Origin: Desulfamplus sp.
GTDB taxonomy: Bacteria > Desulfobacterota > Desulfobacteria > Desulfobacterales > Desulfobacteraceae
Length of the DNA stretch: 5,930 nucleotides
Assembly: GCA_015232935.1 (NCBI GenBank)
Contig: JADFYT010000159.1
Coordinates: forward strand, 1-5,930
Reading direction: 5' to 3'
In this document: positions 1-4,931 of the stretch, piece after piece
Numbering within the stretch: position 1 is the first letter of the stretch
Layout: each line of letters begins with the position of its first letter
Notes under the pieces: model-generated
Seen by the model: the letters and a program-made list of their open reading frames with translations, nothing else
Told to the model about the DNA's origin: nothing
Databases searched by the model: none
Translations under genes and position numbers: made by a program

Positions 1-246
1 AAATCGCTGGACAAAACCATAAAGGATGGAGTCAGGCAAACTCTTGAATATATGGACAGATGCGGTACAGATGAAGGGCATCTTGTGATCTTTGACAGAA
101 CTCGGGGCAAATCATGGGAAGAGAAGATTTTTAGAAGAGACGGGTTCGGTCAAAATGAAAAAACAGCTATTGCCAACACCGACAGCACAAATATTGATAA
201 TACAAAATTGTGCAAAGATAAAAAAATTGTTGTCTGGGGAATGTGA
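1..246 (+). CDS. C-terminal end of a predicted AAA-like ATPase / PD-(D/E)XK nuclease family protein (partial, 5' end outside window)
   Basis: The reading frame is open from the first base (K-S-L-D-K-T-I...) to a TGA at 244-246, giving 81 residues of a longer protein that begins outside the window. Visible motifs are the run V-R-Q-T-L-E-Y-M-D-R-C-G near residues 11-22, then G-H-L-V-I-F-D-R and S-W-E-E-K-I-F-R-R, and a terminal V-V-W-G-M. From memory, this tail is typical of the large family of AAA-like ATP-binding proteins that carry a PD-(D/E)XK nuclease-like domain at the C terminus. The ATPase part is not visible, so the family call rests on the tail alone. A stretch rich in N, T and D (about residues 52-75) separates the conserved block from the final I-V-V-W-G-M and looks like an insertion. 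The ATG at 52 is in frame but is very unlikely to be the true start, because conserved sequence continues upstream of it. The gene appears unrelated to the metabolic cluster that follows. Confidence 0.62.
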   Translation, partial: KSLDKTIKDGVRQTLEYMDRCGTDEGHLVIFDRTRGKSWEEKIFRRDGFGQNEKTAIANTDSTNIDNTKLCKDKKIVVWGM

Positions 247-389
247 ACGGATTTTGTAATCTTTTCAAAAAGCACATGAAATCTGTGCAAATATAGGGAG
301 AAATAATGAAATTTGTCGTGGAATTTGAGAATATATCTTGTTGTCTCTTTGGGGTTTGAGAGGTTGTGGGCCAGGGAGGTTTAACCGGT

Positions 390-419
390 TTGAAAGTTTT
401 CGACATGTTGTCATTTATA
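390..419 (+). promoter_or_regulatory. Weak candidate promoter for the threonine aldolase gene
   Basis: TTGAAA at 390-395 and TTTATA at 414-419 are separated by 18 bp and lie about 50 bp upstream of the aldolase start, in an AT-rich stretch. They resemble sigma-70 -35 and -10 boxes but are imperfect matches, and such pairs are common by chance in AT-rich DNA. A promoter somewhere in 247-468 is plausible because the preceding gene appears functionally unrelated. I see no riboswitch or clear operator there. Confidence 0.2.
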
Positions 420-468
420 AACCTATTGAAAATTCAGGTAAATTTTTTAACATAAAAGGAGATATTCA

Positions 469-1539
469 ATGCTGTTTGGCAGTGATAATCAGACAGGAGC
501 GTCTTTACAGGTACTGGAGATGGTAATTGCCGCCAATAAAAGCCATGCACATGGCTACGGTGATGATGAGTGGAGCCGTAAAGCCATAGATGCTCTAAAG
601 GAAATTTTTGAATGTGATCTGGAGGCTTATTTTGTTGTAACCGGAACAGCATCCAATTCTCTTGCACTTTCGTGCCTGGTAAATCCGTGGGAATCGGTTC
701 TTTGCCACAGCCATGCACATATTATACTGGATGAATCTACAGCACCTGAACTCTTTACCGGAGGTGCCCGTCTTGTCCCTATCTCGAAAGGGGAAGGCAA
801 GATTACGTCTGATCATCTTCTGGAGTATTTTGAAAAAGCCGGTACAAATTTTCCACATAACTCCCGGGCACGGGCTATAAGTATTACCCAGGCAAGCGAG
901 GCGGGTCTTGTCTATACTCCGGCCGAGATCAAGGATATCTGTGATGTTGCAAAAAACAGTGGTTTGCACATTCATATGGATGGTGCAAGATTTGCCAATG
1001 CTGTAGCTTCTCTTGAAGCCGCTCCGGCACAATTGTCGTGGAAATCAGGTGTGGATGTTCTCTCTTTGGGTGCAACCAAATGCGGGGCACTTTGTGCTGA
1101 GGCTCTCCTCTTTTTTAAAAAGGATCTGGCTGAAAACTTCATTCATCACAGAAAAAGAACAGGCCATCTTGTCTCCAAAGGGCGTTTTCTGGGTGCCCAG
1201 TTTGCAGGATGGCTCAAGGACAGACACTGGCTTGATCTTGCCAGGAATGCCAATACCCAGGCCGCTGCATTAGCAGAAGATATCCTGTCGTTTAAGGATT
1301 TGCATATTGCCTGGCCGGTTCAGGCTAATGAACTCTTTGTTATTATGCCATCTGAGTTATCTGCCTTTTTGCAGGAATCTGGTGCCGAGTTCTATCCGTG
1401 GTATAAAGAGGCTCTGCCTCCAGGTGCCCAGTTGAGACATAACGAGGTTCTTGTTCGTCTTGTTACGTCTTTTGCCACTTCAGATAAACATAGAGAAGAT
1501 TTTTGCACACTTATACGTCAGTATTTCACAACGCATTAA
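469..1539 (+). CDS. ltaE: Low-specificity L-threonine aldolase family PLP enzyme
   Basis: This is a 356-residue, fold type I, PLP-dependent enzyme expected to cleave L-threonine or allo-threonine (and related beta-hydroxy amino acids) to glycine plus an aldehyde in the cytoplasm. Visible landmarks are: the N-terminal F-G-S-D-N block (residues 3-7), H-G-Y-G-D-D (28-33), the cofactor-region V-V-T-G-T-A-S-N-S (56-64), H-M-D-G-A-R (169-174) with Asp171 as the expected contact to the pyridine nitrogen, and S-L-G-A-T-K (199-204) with Lys204 as the expected Schiff-base lysine. The R-L-V-T-S-F block near 330 matches the C-terminal substrate-carboxylate region. Length and motif layout fit the Pseudomonas-type aldolase subfamily better than E. 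coli LtaE. The ATG start is supported by AAGGAG at 456-461, seven bases upstream. It is the first gene of a same-strand run with the GNAT and saccharopine dehydrogenase-like genes, but a 165-bp spacer makes co-transcription uncertain. Other beta-eliminating lyase specificities cannot be excluded. Confidence 0.9.
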   Translation: MLFGSDNQTGASLQVLEMVIAANKSHAHGYGDDEWSRKAIDALKEIFECDLEAYFVVTGTASNSLALSCLVNPWESVLCHSHAHIILDESTAPELFTGGARLVPISKGEGKITSDHLLEYFEKAGTNFPHNSRARAISITQASEAGLVYTPAEIKDICDVAKNSGLHIHMDGARFANAVASLEAAPAQLSWKSGVDVLSLGATKCGALCAEALLFFKKDLAENFIHHRKRTGHLVSKGRFLGAQFAGWLKDRHWLDLARNANTQAAALAEDILSFKDLHIAWPVQANELFVIMPSELSAFLQESGAEFYPWYKEALPPGAQLRHNEVLVRLVTSFATSDKHREDFCTLIRQYFTTH

Positions 1540-1585
1540 TTAACATTAAAATGAATTTTGATTTTCATAATCAGGGGATCACGCA

Positions 1586-1712
1586 ATGGCCATGAATGTT
1601 TATCAGGCTTCCTGCAAACCGGATTTGTTCCTTGATTTTACTGGATGAAAAAAGAGTTCTGCAGGAGGTTTATTCAACTATTATGAGTGGAGAGTCTAAA
1701 CACCATGTATGA
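1586..1712 (+). other. Chain of three overlapping tiny ORFs leading into the GNAT gene (possible leader)
   Basis: The spacer between the aldolase and the GNAT gene contains three consecutive short ORFs: 1586-1648 (20 codons, starts M-A-M-N-V-Y), 1645-1686 (13 codons, M-K-K-E-F-C-R-R) and 1683-1712 (9 codons, M-S-G-E-S-K-H-H-V). Each adjacent pair shares an ATGA stop/start overlap. The last one terminates at TGA 1710-1712, overlapping the GNAT ATG at 1705 as ATGTATGA. A strong AGGAGG (1663-1668) lies 14 bases upstream of the third ORF. The arrangement would permit translational coupling into the GNAT gene. None of the peptides is recognisable, and three linked overlaps may be coincidence in a 165-bp spacer. 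A decayed, frameshifted small gene is an alternative. Confidence 0.25.
1689..1694 (+). promoter_or_regulatory. Ribosome binding site that decides the GNAT start
   Basis: GGAGAG at 1689-1694 lies ten bases upstream of ATG 1705. The in-frame GTG at 1687 overlaps this site, and the stronger AGGAGG at 1663-1668 would be 18 bases from it, too far for efficient initiation. The ATG at 1705 is therefore the better start. Confidence 0.55.
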
Positions 1713-2301
1713 TTTTAATATTCAAACTGTTACAGGAACCGATATAAAGCCATATATCAAAGAACTTGCGGCATTGAGGATCAAGATTTTCAGCGAATAT
1801 CCCTATATTTACGATGGAAGTCTTGAATATGAGGAGAAATATCTCAAGGTTTACACAGAGACCAAAGAGAGCATTGTCGTAATTGTTTCCAATGAAGATC
1901 AAATTGTTGGTGCGTCCACCGGCTTGCCAATGGAATTTGCTGCTGACGAGTTTAAAGAGCCTTTCATCAAGAAAGGGTATTCACCCGATCGAATATTTTA
2001 TTTTGGAGAGTCCGTTCTTCTAAAAGAGTTCAGAGGCCACGGAATATACCCGCGAATGTTCCAGGAGAGGGAGGAGCATGCTAAAAAAACAGGCAATTTT
2101 GATTACACCTCTTTTTGTGCTGTTGAAAGGCCGGAAAACCATCCGGATAAACCTTCCGGATACACCCCTCTTGATCGTTACTGGCGGAAAAGGGGGTATA
2201 TCAGGCAGCACGATATTATTGCACAATTTTCCTGGAAAGATCTGGGTGAAGATACTGAATCATTCAAGTACATGGTCTTCTGGATGAAATCTATCAAATA
2301 G
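1705..2301 (+). CDS. GNAT-family N-acetyltransferase
   Basis: With the ATG at 1705 the product has 198 residues; an in-frame GTG at 1687 would add six poorly supported residues. The protein matches a GNAT subfamily recognised from memory by its N-terminal L-A-A-L-R-I-K-I-F-S-E-Y-P-Y-I-Y-D-G block (residues 21-38) and the following E-Y-E-E-K-Y-L. The acetyl-CoA pyrophosphate-binding loop is visible as F-R-G-H-G-I-Y-P (109-116), following the F-G-E-S-V-L-L strand. It fits R-x-x-G-x but has Tyr115 where the general GNAT consensus has Gly or Ala. A later block, C-A-V-E-R-P (138-143), and the Y-T-P-L-D-R-Y-W-R-K-R-G-Y segment (153-165) are probably subfamily-specific. GNAT enzymes transfer an acetyl group from acetyl-CoA to an amine; the acceptor here is not readable. 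Its place between an aldolase and an amino-acid dehydrogenase suggests a small amino compound rather than a protein, by inference only. Confidence 0.85.
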   Translation: MYDFNIQTVTGTDIKPYIKELAALRIKIFSEYPYIYDGSLEYEEKYLKVYTETKESIVVIVSNEDQIVGASTGLPMEFAADEFKEPFIKKGYSPDRIFYFGESVLLKEFRGHGIYPRMFQEREEHAKKTGNFDYTSFCAVERPENHPDKPSGYTPLDRYWRKRGYIRQHDIIAQFSWKDLGEDTESFKYMVFWMKSIK

Positions 2302-2313
2302 AGAGGCCATTTT

Positions 2314-2346
2314 GTGGCAGGAGAGTCTGCCGTGAAGTTTAATTAA
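2314..2346 (+). other. Tiny ORF in the GNAT/dehydrogenase spacer (possible leader)
   Basis: A GTG-started ORF of ten codons (read with initiator Met, M-A-G-E-S-A-V-K-F-N) fills half of the 65-bp spacer and stops one base before the ribosome binding site AAGGAG (2348-2353) of the next gene. AGAGG at 2302-2306, seven bases upstream of the GTG, could serve as its ribosome binding site. The ORF overlaps a small perfect hairpin, GGCAG (2316-2320) with CTGCC (2327-2331). It shares GGAGAGTCT, read in the same frame as Gly-Glu-Ser, with the tiny ORF before the GNAT gene. It could easily be chance. Confidence 0.18.
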
Positions 2347-2366
2347 AAAGGAGAAATTAAAAGCGT

Positions 2367-3446
2367 ATGAAAATCAAATCAGTACTGGTATTGGGATTGG
2401 GAAAAGTCGGGAGTCTTGTTGGAACTCTGCTTCACAAAACAGGATTTAAAGTAACTGGAGCGGACATTTATGCCAAAGAAGGGCTTCCTTTTCCTGCCAT
2501 CACAACCGACATGGCAAATATGGAGAGTATAGAGCAGAAGTTAAAGGGTTTTGATGCGGTAATATCCTGTTTGCCATACAATTATAATATTGATGTGGCA
2601 ACCGTTGCCCACAAACTTGGCGTTCACTACTTTGATCTGACCGAAGATGTTCCGACAACAAAAGCGATCATGGAAATGAGCAAAAACGCCAGCACGGTAA
2701 TGGCACCTCAATGCGGTCTCGCACCTGGATTTATAGCCATTGTGGGGGCATCTTTAGCATCCAATTTTACCAGAATCCGCAGCATAAAACTCAGGGTTGG
2801 AGCACTTCCCAGGAATCCTACAGGCTTGTTGGGATATGCCTTTAACTGGTCTCCTGAAGGGGTTGTCAACGAGTATCTCAATGACTGTGAGGTTATTGAA
2901 GGCGGCCAGCACAAATGGGTCTCTCCCATGGAGTGGATTGAACAGCTTTTTATCCATGGAATTCAGCTTGAGGCATTTACAACCTCAGGCGGCCTTGGAA
3001 CCATGTGCGAGACATATATAGGAAAAATTGATAACCTGGATTACAAGAGCATCCGTTACCCGGGTCATGTAAAACAGATGAATTTTTTCTTTCATGAGCT
3101 TCTTATGCGTGAGGATAGAAAAAGAGCGGGGGAGATTCTGACCAATGCCAAACCCGCGGTTAATGATGATGTGGTTTATGTCCACGCTTCTGCAGAAGGA
3201 TTTCAGGACAAACAGTTGTTCCGTGACGAATTTGTAAAAGCATACTATCCTGTCAGCATTGATGGAAAACAGTGGCGTGCGATTTCATGGACAACCGCCG
3301 CGTCTGCCTGCGCGATAATAGAGATGGTCAACAATGGTTCTCTGCCTGATAAAGGATTTATAAAACAGGAGGATATCGGCCTGAATGATTTCCTGAAGAC
3401 AAAAAACGGAAGATTGTACAGCGGAGAAGAGCACGGAGCGAATTAA
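2367..3446 (+). CDS. Saccharopine dehydrogenase / lysine 6-dehydrogenase family oxidoreductase
   Basis: The product is a 359-residue cytoplasmic NAD(P)-dependent oxidoreductase. Its N terminus is a Rossmann fold with V-L-G-L-G-K-V-G (residues 8-15, the G-x-G-x-x-G dinucleotide loop) and Asp33 at the end of the second strand, which leans towards NAD. D-A-V-I-S-C-L-P (63-70) and Y-F-D-L-T-E-D (88-94) follow the family pattern. A-P-Q-C-G-L-A-P-G (113-121) is the hallmark linking the Rossmann domain to the alpha/beta catalytic domain, and N-W-S-P-E-G-V-V-N-E-Y (160-170) is typical of the C-terminal domain. Length fits single-domain saccharopine dehydrogenase-like enzymes such as lysine 6-dehydrogenase. 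Related families act on saccharopine, lysine, carboxynorspermidine or other amino acids, so the substrate is open. The start is preceded by AAGGAG (2348-2353) at a rather long 13-base spacing; M-K-I-K-S-V-L-V begins exactly at the first Rossmann strand, supporting it. The gene follows the GNAT gene by 65 bp, compatible with an operon, and ends before a convergent palindrome. Confidence 0.85.
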   Translation: MKIKSVLVLGLGKVGSLVGTLLHKTGFKVTGADIYAKEGLPFPAITTDMANMESIEQKLKGFDAVISCLPYNYNIDVATVAHKLGVHYFDLTEDVPTTKAIMEMSKNASTVMAPQCGLAPGFIAIVGASLASNFTRIRSIKLRVGALPRNPTGLLGYAFNWSPEGVVNEYLNDCEVIEGGQHKWVSPMEWIEQLFIHGIQLEAFTTSGGLGTMCETYIGKIDNLDYKSIRYPGHVKQMNFFFHELLMREDRKRAGEILTNAKPAVNDDVVYVHASAEGFQDKQLFRDEFVKAYYPVSIDGKQWRAISWTTAASACAIIEMVNNGSLPDKGFIKQEDIGLNDFLKTKNGRLYSGEEHGAN

Positions 3447-3456
3447 CTTGCCCAAA

Positions 3457-3488
3457 GTTGACACCTATCAGTCAAGAGCCTTGTCAAC
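3457..3488. repeat. Short inverted repeat just downstream of the dehydrogenase gene
   Basis: GTTGACA (3457-3463) and TGTCAAC (3482-3488) are perfect inverted copies separated by 18 bases. They sit ten bases after the dehydrogenase stop codon and end one base before the larger AGGAT palindrome. The long loop and absence of a following T-run make this a poor intrinsic terminator. A protein-binding dyad or the edge of the adjacent repeat element is possible. Confidence 0.35.
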
Positions 3489-3489
3489 A

Positions 3490-3579
3490 CTGTCAGAATC
3501 AGGATATTCAGGATGAAAGGATTAACGAAATACGAATCCTTATTCATCCTGTAAATCATGGTCATCCTGATTCAGACAG
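3490..3579. repeat. 90-bp imperfect palindrome with AGGAT/ATCCT words (dispersed-repeat candidate)
   Basis: The outer arms CTGTCAGAATCAGGAT (3490-3505) and ATCCTGATTCAGACAG (3564-3579) pair at 15 of 16 positions. The inner arms CAGGATGAA plus AGGATT (3509-3523) pair with AATCCT plus TTCATCCTG (3535-3551), with a two-base bulge at 3541-3542 and an 11-base loop (3524-3534). The left half carries AGGAT three times (3501, 3510, 3518) and the right half ATCCT three times (3536, 3546, 3564). I recall similar palindromes with a T-C-T-G-A-A-T-C-A-G-G-A-T end in intergenic regions of Desulfobacterota and other phyla, but cannot check that here. It lies between two convergent genes, where a long hairpin could limit read-through in both directions or protect 3' ends. 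It lacks a T-tract and has no coding capacity. Confidence 0.75.
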
Positions 3580-3612
3580 ATGCTCATATGCCCGTAAAAC
3601 GATTGATTGTGG

Positions 3613-4854
3613 CTATTTAATCCATCTTGGAACCTGAAATTTGTAATTTTTATATGGCTTTGTGGGTGGATCTGTGAAAATAGCCACCATCTCTCCGTTC
3701 TGTACCTGGTAATGGACGATCGGGACATCTCCGCCAGCTCTCATTACATGATCCTGATCCCATTTCCACATGCCGGTTTCGCCCTTATATCCATTTTTTG
3801 CTATATAGTCACTCACCTCGTTATGTTTTTTCTCATCGCCAACAGCCTCTACAGCGGCAGCCCACGCTTTTACACCACTGTATGCAGCCCATGAACCTGC
3901 CTGGGGAAGGTGTTTCCATATCTCATTGAATTTATCCAGCCACGCCTGTGCCTCCGGAGTCGGAGCCTCGGGTGTCGGCATGGCTGTCGGGACTTCGCCA
4001 ATAAGGCCGTCAGCCTCTGTCCCCATTGTCCCCACAACTTCTCTTGGAACAATGCTGTATCCATAGCTTAAAATGGTATTGGTCGGTTTTTTCATAAACT
4101 GGCGAAAAAAGGTTATAACCTCCTGTGCACTTACAATCTCTACATGTACTATTGCCGGATTGATCTTGCGAATCTGGGTCAGGATAGGACCCCATTCGCG
4201 GGTGCCGTAGGGAACAACTTCATGCATGGCAACATCCCATCCCAGTTTTTCAAAATTTTCCTTGAGAGTATCTCCCACTTCTGTTCCCCATGCATCATCT
4301 GCCGTTATAATGACCGCTTTTTTGTTGGGATATTCATAGGGAAGTGCCATCAGTACGTTGAACATGCTCTGTGCCTGATTGATGCCGGTATCTGTCAACT
4401 GAAATATGTTTGCATATTCAGCGGCATTCTGCTTATAAACATCCACGGCAGCCTGAGAGCCGTCGTCCGCGAAAAACGGGGCGGTATATTTGCCATAGGC
4501 ACGAACATCCTGCCCCCATCCTGCCCATCCTGCGTGAACAGAGTCAACCTTGATCTGTCCGCACAGATAATCCGCACCCTGCATGACCCGCTCAGGAGAA
4601 AATTCCTGGGTATCAAAACGGACTTCTTCAAGTTTTTTACCAAGCAGGCCGCCTTTCGCGTTGATTTCGTCAATTGCCATCTTGATCCCTTTCCAGTAAT
4701 TATCGCCTGTGTCTGTGTAGGGACCCGTCATGGCCAGAGGGACTCCTACCTTGATGACCTCCTCTGCCTGGGCACTCTGGAAACCGATAATGGACAAGAG
4801 ACAGATTGCACTTAAAAATAAGGATGTTTTCATGTTACTCGCTGTTTTTAGCAT
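3613..4854 (-). CDS. LIV-type ABC transporter periplasmic amino-acid substrate-binding protein
   Basis: This 413-residue protein is a type I periplasmic binding protein of the branched-chain amino acid (Leu/Ile/Val) family, which captures a substrate in the periplasm and delivers it to the LivH/LivM permease pair. An N-terminal signal peptide is clear: positive residues, a hydrophobic core from about residue 11, and an S-A-Q-A cleavage site before E-E-V-I-K-V-G (mature start near residue 31). Lobe 1 opens with I-K-V-G-V-P-L-A-M-T-G-P-Y-T (34-47), including the family's T-G-P-Y segment, and K-G-I-K-M-A-I-D-E-I-N-A-K-G-G-L-L-G-K-K (55-74) follows. Residues 180-190 (A-V-I-I-T-A-D-D-A-W-G) match the second-lobe entry. 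A proline-rich P-T-P-E-A-P-T-P-E-A stretch (293-302) is notable. The start at 4854 has a perfect AGGAGG upstream; a second in-frame Met at 4833 (residue 8) would also leave a good signal peptide. It lies 76 bp downstream of the permease gene on the same strand. Family members bind diverse ligands, so the substrate is not assigned. Confidence 0.9.
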   Translation of the reverse strand: MLKTASNMKTSLFLSAICLLSIIGFQSAQAEEVIKVGVPLAMTGPYTDTGDNYWKGIKMAIDEINAKGGLLGKKLEEVRFDTQEFSPERVMQGADYLCGQIKVDSVHAGWAGWGQDVRAYGKYTAPFFADDGSQAAVDVYKQNAAEYANIFQLTDTGINQAQSMFNVLMALPYEYPNKKAVIITADDAWGTEVGDTLKENFEKLGWDVAMHEVVPYGTREWGPILTQIRKINPAIVHVEIVSAQEVITFFRQFMKKPTNTILSYGYSIVPREVVGTMGTEADGLIGEVPTAMPTPEAPTPEAQAWLDKFNEIWKHLPQAGSWAAYSGVKAWAAAVEAVGDEKKHNEVSDYIAKNGYKGETGMWKWDQDHVMRAGGDVPIVHYQVQNGEMVAIFTDPPTKPYKNYKFQVPRWIK

Positions 4855-4858
4855 GTTA

Positions 4859-4864
4859 CCTCCT
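4859..4864 (-). promoter_or_regulatory. Ribosome binding site favouring the upstream start of the binding protein
   Basis: On the minus strand AGGAGG (plus-strand CCTCCT, 4859-4864) lies four bases before the ATG at 4854. The alternative ATG at 4833 has only a weak GCGAG-like site. The octamer GTAACATG is present at both starts, 21 bases apart, so the start region may have arisen by a small duplication. Confidence 0.6.
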
Positions 4865-4903
4865 GAAAAAGTTTAAAAAAACAAAATAAATGATGGAGAG
4901 ACA

Positions 4904-4931
4904 AGAGCCTGTATAGGAATTACAAGGCTCT
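4904..4931 (-). promoter_or_regulatory. Hairpin between permease and binding-protein genes
   Basis: AGAGCC plus TGTA (4904-4913) can pair with TACA plus GGCTCT (4921-4931) around a seven-base loop, with a single bulged base at 4925, giving ten base pairs. The hairpin begins at the last base of the permease stop codon. In the direction of transcription the nearest T-run (plus-strand A-run 4875-4881) is about 20 bases beyond the stem, so it is not a classical intrinsic terminator. A processing or mRNA-stabilising hairpin between cistrons, or partial attenuation, is more likely. Confidence 0.45.

Noticed and set aside
272..288. GCACA/TGTGC hairpin downstream of the first gene as a terminator
   Set aside because: Only five base pairs with a seven-base loop and no following T-run; too weak to call.
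247..468. Glycine or lysine riboswitch upstream of the amino-acid genes
   Set aside because: I looked for the conserved cores of these riboswitches here and in 1540-1704 and 2302-2366 and found none.
595..1032. Minus-strand open frame of 145 codons opposite the aldolase gene
   Set aside because: It is a shadow of the aldolase coding sequence with no recognisable protein features.
1551..1571. Terminator or promoter just after the aldolase gene
   Set aside because: The possible stem here is five base pairs without a proper T-tail, and the CATAAT box lacks a -35 element at suitable spacing.
1687..1704. GTG at 1687 as the GNAT start
   Set aside because: It overlaps the ribosome binding site of the ATG at 1705, has no well-placed site of its own, and the conserved protein begins after the ATG.
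3458..3486. TTGACA as a -35 promoter box after the dehydrogenase gene
   Set aside because: No acceptable -10 box at 16-18 bp, and no gene in that direction for it to drive; it is better explained as one arm of the inverted repeat.
4144..4815. Long plus-strand open frame of 223 codons opposite the binding-protein gene
   Set aside because: It is antisense to a clear periplasmic binding protein, its translation is Cys-rich and resembles no family, and it has no supporting ribosome binding site.
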